Shown: one piece after another, positions 1 to 7,483 of the stretch
Layout of the letters: the number at the start of each line of letters is the position of its first letter
How positions within the stretch are numbered: the first letter of the stretch is position 1
Source of the DNA: Gemmatimonas aurantiaca
GTDB lineage: Bacteria > Gemmatimonadota > Gemmatimonadetes > Gemmatimonadales > Gemmatimonadaceae
Length of the DNA: 64,000 nt
Assembly: GCF_037190085.1 (NCBI RefSeq)
Contig: NZ_JBBCJO010000002.1
Location: 310,001-374,000, forward strand
Direction of reading: 5' to 3'
Translations under genes and position numbers: made by a program
Notes under the pieces: model-generated
Databases searched by the model: none
What the model was told of the DNA's origin: nothing
What the model saw: the letters and a program-made list of their open reading frames with translations, nothing else

Positions 1-10
1 GTATGCAAAT

Positions 11-44
11 AGAGAGCCCTCCAGACTATTCTGGAAGGCTCTCT
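11..44 (-). terminator. Hairpin terminator after the left-end gene
   Basis: An 8-bp outer stem (AGAGAGCC with GGCTCTCT) continues, after one mismatch, into an inner TCCAGA/TCTGGA stem with a 4-base loop. It lies 17 bases beyond the stop of the minus-strand gene ending at 62. The T-run that would follow on the minus strand is short (ATTTG), so it is a good hairpin but only a moderate intrinsic terminator. Confidence 0.6.
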
Positions 45-61
45 GCACTTCAAGCCCACTG

Positions 62-595
62 CTATCGTCGAACGGTTCGGGCGACACTTATGTTCAGTTC
101 TTCCTTCATCGCCTTTGAAGGAAGGTAGACCGAAATTGCCCGGCCTGATCCACCAACTGCCAATTGCTTCACATCCGCAGATTCGATCCGAGCCAACATA
201 CCATCAATTACTTTCCCCTCTCGCGCGAGCATCCTGTCGGCGCCCTTTGATGCAGGGACTCGGATGTTCCCTGCGAGTCGAGCAGTGTCGCCCTGGATAT
301 CTCGGAGCAAAGCAAGGTGGTACACAGCCCTCGCTAGACCTTCACGACTCATGCTTGCGCGGTCCATCAGGATAAAGTCGCCCTGCGACCCTTGACGGGA
401 GATTAGTGGAGCGGACGATTCGATTGGCAGCTTGTCTACCAATGCGACTCTGACTTCTACTCGGCGTGCCAGTTCCTTGGTTCGGACCGCCTCGGGGTTA
501 GCCTCAGAAGTCATAGTCTGTGCTCCCAGCGGCAAAGCGAACGTGAGGAGCAAAGAGGCGAGAAGCTGACGAGTGCAGCGATAAGTGTTGTTCAT
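62..595 (-). CDS. Secreted protein of unknown function (177 aa)
   Basis: I do not recognise the family. The ATG at 595 is chosen because it opens a clear signal peptide: basic start, hydrophobic core around residues 9-21, then a cleavage-like site at L-G-A-Q near residue 26. It also avoids overlap with the upstream gene; the frame itself is open further, to 697. The mature part is charged, with no cysteine pairs, membrane segments or known motifs, and ends in RTVRR. It follows the lipoprotein gene at 639-1373 by 43 bases on the same strand, so the two are probably cotranscribed. A hairpin at 11-44 probably ends the unit. No Shine-Dalgarno sequence precedes the start. Base composition is less GC-rich than in the genes to the right. 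Confidence 0.6.
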   Translation of the reverse strand: MNNTYRCTRQLLASLLLTFALPLGAQTMTSEANPEAVRTKELARRVEVRVALVDKLPIESSAPLISRQGSQGDFILMDRASMSREGLARAVYHLALLRDIQGDTARLAGNIRVPASKGADRMLAREGKVIDGMLARIESADVKQLAVGGSGRAISVYLPSKAMKEELNISVARTVRR

Positions 596-638
596 CGTGT
601 GGGGAGAGATGCGGATAGGGCGGTTGAATTGAGCGGTG

Positions 639-1373
639 TCAGTCACAAACCAGGACATATCCAGACCAGAGTTCATGCCAGCCCGTTCCGTCACCATAGT
701 TGATCTCTACGATCAACCAAACGTTTTCACAACCGGATCCACCACCGCCGTAGCCCGGATCCGATGGGCCACCCGGTGGATCACAAGGCTGAGACGGATC
801 AAAGATGAATTGACCACCACAGGCGATGCGCTTGGCATTTCCGCCCTCATAGCGAACAGCAGTGAGCAGTCCGCCCTTGAAGGCCAACGTCCAAACGATC
901 GAACTCCGGGCTACCAAGGTTCCTCCATACAACTCCCAATCGCCATCTGCTGATAGCGCAGGTGGAGTAGTGTAACCACAATACAGCTTACCGCCACTCG
1001 TTCCTTGGTACTGATAGGTGTAGGGAAATGGGAAGGTAAAGCGCCGCTGGATCGGGTAGCCACCCATGTGGGCAGTCGTAACCCACAAAGCAAGCGGCGG
1101 AAGAGTTAGGAAGCCCGGCGGTGGAAATGGATTGGGGCATACGAACGTTGCTCCAACCGGAAGCGGCGGGGAATCTCCAATCCAGATCGGCTCTTGCATC
1201 GCTTCAGGCAACTCGGTGAGGGTGTAATACCCATCATCTGAAGTTATGCTTGTCCTGATCGATGGTACCTGTCCTCTATCAGGAATTGGAGCGGACACCG
1301 TCGGCGTCTCCGATGCGCAAGCAGACAAGATGATGCTTGCCAAGAACGCCGCATAAGATCTACCCAACCGCAT
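639..1373 (-). CDS. Putative lipoprotein of unknown function (244 aa)
   Basis: The N-terminus is a typical lipoprotein signal: M-R-L-G-R, a hydrophobic stretch, then the lipobox L-S-A-C at about residues 15-18. The mature protein should therefore be lipid-anchored. The rest is rich in proline, glycine, tyrosine and tryptophan, with paired cysteines (about positions 78, 132, 184, 197, 215 and the penultimate residue) and a short glycine run before the last third. That suggests a small disulfide-bonded beta domain exported from the cell. The ATG at 1373 is preferred to an upstream GTG at 1388 because GGAG lies nine bases before it. No family is recognised. It is the first gene of a likely two-gene unit with 62-595. 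Confidence 0.6.
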   Translation of the reverse strand: MRLGRSYAAFLASIILSACASETPTVSAPIPDRGQVPSIRTSITSDDGYYTLTELPEAMQEPIWIGDSPPLPVGATFVCPNPFPPPGFLTLPPLALWVTTAHMGGYPIQRRFTFPFPYTYQYQGTSGGKLYCGYTTPPALSADGDWELYGGTLVARSSIVWTLAFKGGLLTAVRYEGGNAKRIACGGQFIFDPSQPCDPPGGPSDPGYGGGGSGCENVWLIVEINYGDGTGWHELWSGYVLVCD

Positions 1374-1621
1374 ATTTCGGATCTCCACAGGTTAAATGAT
1401 CCCTCATACTTCATTAGGTGAAGGCGACGAATTGTAGATCTGCTTCAATCGCGCGTCAAGTTCTTTTCTGCTACCTTTCTGTCACAACGTCTCCAACCGC
1501 CCGTTTGCAACCCTTATCACAAATTTCTGTGTCGAGCACAGCGCACGGACGCCCAGACGCACGTGATCTTTTTTCGCAGCAAGAGTTTCTCCATGCATGG
1601 CGAGTCATGGCAGGGAATTCT

Positions 1622-1831
1622 ATGTCAGAGGCACAGATTGTAGAATCAGTTCAGCTATTTTTTGCTGATAGAGCTTCGATCGTGGCCGGTGATCTAATCG
1701 GAATACTCGCGATTCAGTCCGAATCTGCTCTTCAGCGAGCCCGATTGGTCTGGGGAACTGATGCTGATTGGTCGGCTGCGAATGTGCGCCGTATACTGAA
1801 CACAACTACCTCCCCGGAGTTGACCGAATGA
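1622..1831 (+). CDS. Possible small protein (69 aa), unrecognised
   Basis: A 69-residue frame starts at an ATG with a good AGGGAA ribosome site six to eight bases upstream. The same frame is open further upstream (from 1418) without a convincing start. The product is mildly acidic, has no signal peptide or membrane segment, and matches no family I know. It stands alone between a minus-strand lipoprotein gene and a decayed toxin-antitoxin pair, in the AT-richer patch. The upstream stretch 1374-1621 shows nothing else I can support. Confidence 0.3.
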   Translation: MSEAQIVESVQLFFADRASIVAGDLIGILAIQSESALQRARLVWGTDADWSAANVRRILNTTTSPELTE

Positions 1832-1863
1832 TCTAGAACCAAAATCAATCGGACGGCGATCCT

Positions 1864-2073
1864 TTAGCCTGAAGCGCTGCCAGAATCGACGGTGTGATCC
1901 TGAACGAGATCTGCCCTTGTGTAACCCATGCCGGGCTCATGAGCGAGACGCTCACATTCGTCCAATAGTTCGCCAAAGATCCTATCTGCGATGTCGGGAC
2001 TGCGCTCATCGGCGATGTAATCCCAGATTGCGTGGAGATCCCGCGCGGCGGTCTCTGTGAGGGCAGCAAGCAC
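1864..2073 (-). pseudogene. ParE/RelE-type toxin, C-terminally truncated
   Basis: From a GTG at 2073 the frame encodes 69 residues that follow the N-terminal two thirds of a ParE-family toxin: TETAARDLHAIWDYIADE, then a helix with ADRIFGELLDECERLA, then the P-G-M-G-x-T-R-A-D-L segment. ParE toxins are normally 90-100 residues and end with beta strands of the type YxIxYR and RVLHxxRD. These are missing; the frame stops after 16 unrelated residues and no other frame restores them. The gene starts eight bases after the stop of the antitoxin-like frame at 2081, as in real parDE pairs. I infer an inactive remnant. Confidence 0.55.
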
Positions 2074-2080
2074 CCATACC

Positions 2081-2305
2081 CTATCCGCGCTGTTTGCAGC
2101 GTTGCACACTCTTGGCCAGGATCTCGTCAGCCACGATCTCAGGAGCGACGAGGCAGCCATGTTCGGAGTCTTGCCAGCCACGTTCTGTGTGCGCACACAG
2201 GGCTTCCAGACGTTTCTCATGCAATTTGTTCGCGTTCATGAGCATCTCTTTGGTGGTGTCGTCAAATTCTTCCGCGGAACAGAAAGTATCAAATTCCGTC
2301 GACGT
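2081..2305 (-). pseudogene. ParD-type antitoxin remnant
   Basis: A minus-strand frame ending at a TAG at 2083-2081 reads EEFDDTTKEMLMNANKLHEK, then RLEALCAHTERGWQDSEHG, then CLVAPEIVADEILAKS. This resembles the C-terminal half of ParD/CopG antitoxins, where a helix leads into an A-x-x-x-G-x-x-D-x-x-x-G turn and a D/E-E-V/I-x-x-E tail. There is no start codon giving the usual N-terminal ribbon-helix-helix. The first in-frame ATG (2245) removes most of it, and upstream the frame runs unrecognisably towards the end of the FrnE-like gene. Together with the toxin fragment next to it, this is a degraded TA module. Confidence 0.45.
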
Positions 2306-2351
2306 CTGACACGGTCTACGAACAGAAGGAGCTGCCCACTCGCGAGCCCGG

Positions 2352-3014
2352 TCAGGCTTCGCTCACCACCTGCGTGAGCGCCTGCACGAACACCGACTCC
2401 GGCTGCGCGCCACTCACACCGTACCGGCCGTCCAGCACCACGAACGGCACCCCCTGAATGCCCAGTCGCGCGGCTTCGCGCTGACTCTGCTGCACATCGA
2501 GGTCGTACCGTCCTTCCGTCACCACGGCCTCGATGTCCGCGTCGCTGAATCCGGCGGCGCGGGCCAGTCCGGTGAGCACTTCGGGATCGCCCAGGTCCGC
2601 CCCTTCTGAGAAGTGCGCGGTGAAGATCGCATCCACCAACGGCCATGGATCGCGCTCGGTCTGCTGCGCGTGCAGCACCAGGCCATGCGCCCGGGCCGTG
2701 TTGGACATGCGCGTGATGCGATCGAACGCGAAGACACAGCCATCGGCGGCCCCCGCTTCCGCCACCCGCGCGAACATGGGTTCGGCGCGCGCCCGTCCAC
2801 CGAACTTGTTCTCGATCACTTCTTCCCAGTCCCGCCCTTCCGGCGGAAGCGTGGGATCGAGCTGGAACGGGCGCCAGACGAGATCGAATCCCACCTCGGG
2901 ATGAGCGGCCTGCACCTGCGTCAGGGCGCGCCAGAGGCGACGGTCACCGATCCAGCACCACGGGCAGACCAGATCGGCGTACAGCTCGAGACTCACCAGT
3001 TTCGTGAAGGCCAT
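2352..3014 (-). CDS. FrnE-like DsbA-family dithiol oxidoreductase (220 aa)
   Basis: A thioredoxin-fold protein of the FrnE/2-hydroxychromene-2-carboxylate isomerase branch of the DsbA family. It catalyses thiol-disulfide exchange. The active-site C-P-W-C lies near residues 18-21, directly after the first strand (LELYADLV), and the protein has the usual length of about 220 residues. The C-terminal part has the G-I-x-G-V-P-F-V strand and cis-proline loop expected of the fold. There is no signal peptide, so it is probably cytoplasmic, as FrnE proteins are. It diverges from pdxH across 74 bases. The stop at 2352 marks the edge of the AT-richer left patch. Confidence 0.85.
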   Translation of the reverse strand: MAFTKLVSLELYADLVCPWCWIGDRRLWRALTQVQAAHPEVGFDLVWRPFQLDPTLPPEGRDWEEVIENKFGGRARAEPMFARVAEAGAADGCVFAFDRITRMSNTARAHGLVLHAQQTERDPWPLVDAIFTAHFSEGADLGDPEVLTGLARAAGFSDADIEAVVTEGRYDLDVQQSQREAARLGIQGVPFVVLDGRYGVSGAQPESVFVQALTQVVSEA

Positions 3015-3088
3015 GATACGGAGTGTACGTTTGTGTGCAGGGGAACTGCAGTCCCACGGTCTTCCAGCACCATCGTCAGCACCATCGT

Positions 3089-3724
3089 ATGTCCATCGCC
3101 GATATCCGCACCGACTATCGCCAGCGTTCGCTGTCCGAGCAGGACGTGGCCGCCGACCCCATCACGCAGTTCCTGACCTGGTTCGACGAAGCCCTCGCCG
3201 CGCAGGTGCTCGAACCCAATGCGATGTGCCTGGCCACTGCCACCCCCGATGCATACCCGTCGGCCCGCATGGTGCTCCTCAAGGGCGCCGACGCCCGGGG
3301 ATTCGTGTTCTACACCGACTACCGGAGCCGGAAGGGACAGGAGCTGGCCGACAATCCCTGCGCCTCGCTCTGTTTCTTCTGGGGTGAACTGGAACGCCAG
3401 GTGCGCATCAATGGCGCGGTGCAGCGGGTGAGCCGGACCGAATCGGACGAGTACTTCCAGTCCCGCCCGCTGCCGAGTCGCATCGGCGCATGGACCTCCG
3501 TACAGAGCAGCGTGCTCCCTTCCCGCGCGACACTCGAGCAGGAGCTGGAAGCCAATGCCCGCCGGTTTGCCGACGCGCATGTGCCGCTGCCCGATCATTG
3601 GGGCGGATTTCGCATCGTGCCCGAAGAGATCGAATTCTGGCAGGGGCGCCCCAGCCGACTGCACGACCGGATCCAGTATCGCCGGGAAGCCGGCCAGTGG
3701 GTGACGCGACGCCTATCGCCGTGA
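3089..3724 (+). CDS. pdxH: Pyridoxamine 5'-phosphate oxidase (211 aa)
   Basis: FMN-dependent oxidase that turns pyridoxine or pyridoxamine 5'-phosphate into pyridoxal 5'-phosphate, the last step of vitamin B6 synthesis and salvage. Family marks seen: the N-terminal IRTDYRQRSLSE segment, the FMN-binding ARMVLLKGAD and FVFYTDYRSRKGQEL blocks, FFWGELERQVRINGAV, and the C-terminal FWQGRPSRLHDR with basic active-site residues, ending in R-R-L-S-P. Length is typical. The ATG at 3089 fits the family N-terminus. It has no Shine-Dalgarno sequence; instead a perfect 12-bp tandem duplication abuts it. The stop overlaps the GTG start of the next gene, so the two are probably translationally coupled. Confidence 0.93.
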   Translation: MSIADIRTDYRQRSLSEQDVAADPITQFLTWFDEALAAQVLEPNAMCLATATPDAYPSARMVLLKGADARGFVFYTDYRSRKGQELADNPCASLCFFWGELERQVRINGAVQRVSRTESDEYFQSRPLPSRIGAWTSVQSSVLPSRATLEQELEANARRFADAHVPLPDHWGGFRIVPEEIEFWQGRPSRLHDRIQYRREAGQWVTRRLSP

Positions 3725-4626
3725 ACAAGGCGGCAGCGTGGTCGGCGCTGATGGCGGCGGGCCTGTCGGGACTTCCCGGCGGTCTCGCCGCTCAGCCAAG
3801 CACACCACGTCGCATTCAACCGCTGTCGTGCAGCGACGCTCTGCCCGCTCCGTCCGCGCCCTCACTGCGCTGGAGGGGCCGCGACGTGTCGTGGGCGGAG
3901 TGGCCGGTGCGCCTCGGAACGCGGGCCATATCCGCCACCATCATCGTGGTGGACATCGATCCGGCGCGCATCGCTCTGTCGCTGGACATTGCACGGGACG
4001 GTGATGCGCTGGCACCCTGGTCGCTGGACGATGCACCGGCCGACGCCGCACTGGCCCTGAATGCCGGGCAGTTCACCGACGCCGGTCCGTGGGGCTGGGT
4101 GATACACCGGGGGCGCGAATGGCAGGCGCCGGGTCAGGGTCCGTTGTCGGCGGCATTTGCCATCGACACCAGCGGACGCGCGGTCATTCTGCGGGCCGAT
4201 GAAATCGCCGACGCTCGGCGGCGTGGCGGGTGGACGGAAGTCCTGCAATCGTTTCCACTGATTCTCGACGATGCGCGCATGCCGCCGGCATTGTGTCAGC
4301 CCGGCGCCGTGGATCTCGAACATCGCGACATCCGCCTGACCATCGGAACGTTGCCCAACGGCCATGTACTGCTGGCATTGACGCGCTACGCCGGTGTGGG
4401 CAGTGCGGGGAGCCGGTTGCCCATCGGACCCACCACGGACGAAATGGCCACGATCATGCGCGACCTGGGTGCCACGCGCGCCGTCATGCTCGACGGAGGG
4501 CTGTCCGCGCAACTGCTCCTGCGGGACGGGAGCGGCGGCAGGGATGGCGACAACACGATGCGCTGGAACGGCCTCCGGCGCGTGCCGCTGGCCCTCGTGG
4601 GGCATCGCACAACCGACCGTCGCTGA
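3721..4626 (+). CDS. Secreted phosphodiester glycosidase (NAGPA/DUF2233) family protein (301 aa)
   Basis: Starts at a GTG whose last two bases are shared with the TGA of pdxH (GTGA overlap). The first 25 residues form a signal peptide ending G-L-A-A-Q. The body has the marks of the phosphodiester glycosidase fold found in NAGPA, the mammalian enzyme that uncovers mannose-6-phosphate: a strand ending in LALNAGQF (about residue 110), PIGPTTDEMATIMRDLG, and the conserved AVMLDGGLSAQLLL near residue 255. Bacterial members are thought to act on sugar phosphodiesters in the envelope; the substrate here is unknown. The overlap with pdxH implies coexpression but not an obvious shared pathway. Confidence 0.75.
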   Translation: MNKAAAWSALMAAGLSGLPGGLAAQPSTPRRIQPLSCSDALPAPSAPSLRWRGRDVSWAEWPVRLGTRAISATIIVVDIDPARIALSLDIARDGDALAPWSLDDAPADAALALNAGQFTDAGPWGWVIHRGREWQAPGQGPLSAAFAIDTSGRAVILRADEIADARRRGGWTEVLQSFPLILDDARMPPALCQPGAVDLEHRDIRLTIGTLPNGHVLLALTRYAGVGSAGSRLPIGPTTDEMATIMRDLGATRAVMLDGGLSAQLLLRDGSGGRDGDNTMRWNGLRRVPLALVGHRTTDRR

Positions 4627-4660
4627 GTCCAGGCCGGAATCGCATCCGGCGGTCCGCCGT

Positions 4661-4720
4661 GACGGGAAATATCACCGGGAACGTCACCGGAAACACCTCC
4701 GGCAATACCACCTGCGTCAC
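4661..4720. repeat. Degenerate 12-bp tandem repeat in an intergenic gap
   Basis: About five imperfect 12-bp units of the pattern CACCGGnAAnnn lie between the phosphodiester glycosidase gene and the next gene. Units start at 4661, 4673, 4685, 4697 and 4709. The rest of 4627-4796 shows no gene. The function is unknown; it resembles other short-unit repeats at gene borders in this window. Confidence 0.5.
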
Positions 4721-4796
4721 ACGACCAACGCCGAGCTTGCGTCCGGCACGGGAGCACATTGATTTGGCATGTTGTTCACACCCCTGGAGAAGACGC

Positions 4797-5756
4797 ATGC
4801 GACGCTTCCGTATCACCTGCGCGCCGACGCTGGCCGCGATCCCGTTCGCGATGCCATTGGCGATGCTGCTGTCGATGGCCACAGCCGTGCCGGCGCATGC
4901 ACAGTTGGGCAGACTGAAGAAGATGGGCGCCGAGGCGGCGAAAAAAGCCGCCGAGGAGAAGGTGACCGGGAAGAAGGATGCAGCTTCGGGGACCTCGGGT
5001 TCCGATGCGACGTCCAGTGCCGGCGAGGCCAGCGGCGCGACCGCGGCCAGGACCACCGTGAGTTACGTCCTGTCAGGCGATCGCATCGATCTCGTGCTTG
5101 CGGCGCTCACCCCTCGGGTCGAGGACGCGGAGAAGCGTCAGGCAGCGAAAAAAATCCGTCGTGAGTGGGCGGTGAAGGACAGTACCAACAGGGCCTGCCT
5201 GGAGAAACAGACCCGCCAGGGGGCCGATCCCATGGCCATCGTCGCCGCCATGGAGAAGAACAAGGCAGCGCTGGAGCGACTGCAGGCTCAGCAGATACCG
5301 CTGACGAAGCGTCTCAATGAGGCGGCCTCCAAACAGGACATGCGCACCATGCGCTTCGTTCAGGACACACTGCAGACGATCCAGATGCGGCAGGCCGCGC
5401 TGAGTGTGGGTGCCTCCTGCGCGTTCGACTTCACCCCTCCGGTGCTCATCGAAGCGGATCTCGCCACGAATGGCATGTCGGGCGACCACGATGCCGATGC
5501 CGGATCGTTCGATCCACCGGCCTCCGTGAAGGCCGAGCTGACCACCGTGCAGTTCGGACGTCTCCGGGAGCGTATCGCGCTCTGGGCCATGCTGCAGGAG
5601 ACGCCGGGCATCAAAGTGGGCAAGGAGGGCGTCTTCACCGAGGAAGAACAGGCCGCGCTCACGGCCCGTGCCGCGAACATCAGGAAACTCACACCGCTCT
5701 TCCGCGGCAATGCGCTCCGCTGGAGCGACTGGGGCGACGTGAAGAGTTGGAAGTAA
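4797..5756 (+). CDS. Secreted, helix-rich protein of unknown function (319 aa)
   Basis: The ATG at 4797 opens a signal peptide (about residues 1-35, ending P-A-H-A-Q). After it comes a lysine-, alanine- and glutamate-rich stretch (KKMGAEAAKKAAEEKVTGKK) and a Ser/Gly/Ala linker to about residue 85. A mostly alpha-helical, charged region of about 200 residues follows, in which a cysteine near residue 130 may pair with one near residue 205. The last 60 residues carry FTEEEQAALTARAANIRKL. I do not recognise the family; no enzyme motif is visible. It ends three bases before the stop of the convergent anti-sigma gene, so no terminator fits between the two. Confidence 0.7.
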   Translation: MRRFRITCAPTLAAIPFAMPLAMLLSMATAVPAHAQLGRLKKMGAEAAKKAAEEKVTGKKDAASGTSGSDATSSAGEASGATAARTTVSYVLSGDRIDLVLAALTPRVEDAEKRQAAKKIRREWAVKDSTNRACLEKQTRQGADPMAIVAAMEKNKAALERLQAQQIPLTKRLNEAASKQDMRTMRFVQDTLQTIQMRQAALSVGASCAFDFTPPVLIEADLATNGMSGDHDADAGSFDPPASVKAELTTVQFGRLRERIALWAMLQETPGIKVGKEGVFTEEEQAALTARAANIRKLTPLFRGNALRWSDWGDVKSWK

Positions 5757-5759
5757 CCG

Positions 5760-6938
5760 TTACGGCTGCCGTATCGGGATCACACCATTGACGACATGAG
5801 GCGCGCTGGGGGCAGCAGGTGTCCCCTGGCGCGCTTCGTTCGTGATGAACAGTTGCGTGACACCGGTGGGCGACGAAGGCATCTCGATGCCCGGCACGAG
5901 CACCGCACCGCCATCGTTGGGTGTGACGTCCACCAGTGGCGTGGGCACACCGTCGCGGATCATCCAGAGTTGATAACGACGATCGGCCGGCAACACGGGC
6001 ATACCGAACACGTTCAGAATGCTCCGTCCTTCCCTGGTGTTCCAGAACAACTGCGCCGCGGGACCCTCCGGCGTCTCACTGCGCAGATTGACGAGCAGCA
6101 CCGACGCGCGCCCTCCCAGCAGCGTAGTCATGAGGCGCTCCCGCTCGGCCAGTCGCGCGTCGCTGCGCGACAACAGCACGCGGCTCTCGCGCAGACGTCC
6201 CTCGATCTCGGCGTGATCGCGTCGCAATGAGGCGGCATAATATCCGACGCTCACCAGCGCCACGAACAACACCGCTGCCGTCCACCATCCCGCCAACTGC
6301 ACCAATCCGGAGCGTGGTTCCACCGCGGCCATCGGTGGTGGGGTGATCGCGCGCGTGGCGCGGCTGGTCAGTGCCGGGCGAGCCGCGGGAGTGCGATCGA
6401 CAGGACGTGATGCGGCCACTTCGTCGTGGGCGCGACGTTCTTCATGACGGCGCTCGTCCTGACGGCGCTCATCATGTCGACGTTCTTCCTGTCGACGCTC
6501 CTGCTGCCGGCGATCGTCCGCGCGACGATCCATCTGGCGTCGTTCCTGATGATCACCAGCACGATCTTCTTCCCGGCGCTCATCGTGTCGACGATCGTCG
6601 TTTCGACGCTCGTCATTCCGGCGATCCTCGCCCGATCGGCGATCGAGCGTGGGTGCGGAGGCGTCGAGAGATGCCGATGCGGCGTGCACGTCCGGCGTCT
6701 CCGCGCGAATCCGTTCGTACACGCGCTCCAGCAATCCCGCCGGAGGCTCCACCGGTTGTGCACTCGCCAGCACGTTCATCGTCGCCTGGCAGGCGTCAAA
6801 CTCGCCGCGCAGCACGGCGGAGTTTTCCGGCAACCGCAGCGCGCGCTCGTACACGACCCGTTCTTCCGGAGACAATGCCCCGAGCACATAGGCCGGCATC
6901 GCCGCACGCAACGCGTCGAGAGACGGGAAGTCGTTCAT
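5760..6938 (-). CDS. RskA-type anti-sigma factor with a long Arg/Glu/Asp repeat linker (392 aa)
   Basis: Membrane anti-sigma factor expected to hold the sigma factor encoded just upstream. Residues 1-75 match the cytoplasmic anti-sigma domain of the RskA family (MPAYVLGALSPEERVVYE). One membrane segment lies at about 213-236. Residues 280-390 form the extracytoplasmic RskA domain (LFWNTREGRSILNVFGMPVL, YQLWMIRDGVPTPLVDVTP). Between them, residues 99-173 are an almost pure repeat of D/E-E/D-R-R units, absent from ordinary RskA proteins of about 230-250 residues. The ATG at 6938 overlaps the sigma stop (ATGA), the usual translational coupling of such pairs. The upstream open frame to 7646 is antisense-like and not used. 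Confidence 0.85.
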   Translation of the reverse strand: MNDFPSLDALRAAMPAYVLGALSPEERVVYERALRLPENSAVLRGEFDACQATMNVLASAQPVEPPAGLLERVYERIRAETPDVHAASASLDASAPTLDRRSGEDRRNDERRNDDRRHDERREEDRAGDHQERRQMDRRADDRRQQERRQEERRHDERRQDERRHEERRAHDEVAASRPVDRTPAARPALTSRATRAITPPPMAAVEPRSGLVQLAGWWTAAVLFVALVSVGYYAASLRRDHAEIEGRLRESRVLLSRSDARLAERERLMTTLLGGRASVLLVNLRSETPEGPAAQLFWNTREGRSILNVFGMPVLPADRRYQLWMIRDGVPTPLVDVTPNDGGAVLVPGIEMPSSPTGVTQLFITNEARQGTPAAPSAPHVVNGVIPIRQP

Positions 6939-7456
6939 GTCACCTCCCGCTTCACGCGCAGCGCGCGCATGCCGCTCTCCACATGCCGGCGCACGGTCTC
7001 GAGCGGCACCTGCAGACGATCGGCAACCTCCTGTTGCGTGAGACCGCCGAAATAGAGCAGCGAGAGCACCTGCTGCGTCTCCTCCGGCAGCGCCACCACG
7101 AGCGGCGAAGTCCCACCCGCCAGCACATCGTGTTCCGGCCCGCCCACAGTGCGCCGGAGCTCGAGTGCGCGGATACGCGCCATGGTGGTGAGCCATCCCA
7201 GCACAGTGCCGCGCACACCACGATACCGTGCGGCGCTGCTCCAGGCCTGTGCAAAGGTCCCCACCGTGGCGTCCGCGGCCAGGGTGGAATCCCCCGTGAT
7301 ACGCAGCGCGAGTCCATACACCACCGCCGCATGCCGTGCATAGAGATGTTGCAGAGCCGGTTCGAGGCCCTGCGCCATCGCCTGCACGTACGCTTCGTCC
7401 GATTCGGGATCCGGCGACGGTGGCGGAGCGGAGTTGGAGGTCGTGTCTGAAGTCAC
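6935..7456 (-). CDS. ECF RNA polymerase sigma factor, SigK-like (173 aa)
   Basis: Sigma-70 family factor of the extracytoplasmic-function group. The sigma-2 region is at about residues 30-95 (LQHLYARHAAVVYGLALRIT, then AWSSAARYRG and GWLTTMARIRALEL). The sigma-4 helix-turn-helix is near 120-170 (LSLLYFGGLTQQEVADRL, then PLETVRRHVESGMRALR). Proline-rich N-terminal extension of about 20 residues. Its stop overlaps the start of the RskA-type anti-sigma gene, forming a standard sigma/anti-sigma pair; with that partner it probably answers an envelope or oxidative signal. The gene begins 27 bases after rsgA ends and may be read from upstream as well as from its own promoter. Confidence 0.88.
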   Translation of the reverse strand: MTSDTTSNSAPPPSPDPESDEAYVQAMAQGLEPALQHLYARHAAVVYGLALRITGDSTLAADATVGTFAQAWSSAARYRGVRGTVLGWLTTMARIRALELRRTVGGPEHDVLAGGTSPLVVALPEETQQVLSLLYFGGLTQQEVADRLQVPLETVRRHVESGMRALRVKREVT

Positions 7457-7483
7457 AGCGGAAAACTATCGCCTTCCACGCGA

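Noticed and set aside
2236..2646. Minus-strand frame overlapping the end of the FrnE-like gene
   Set aside because: Arg/Gly-rich shadow of the FrnE-like gene in another phase. The antitoxin-like peptide is in a different phase and is reported instead.
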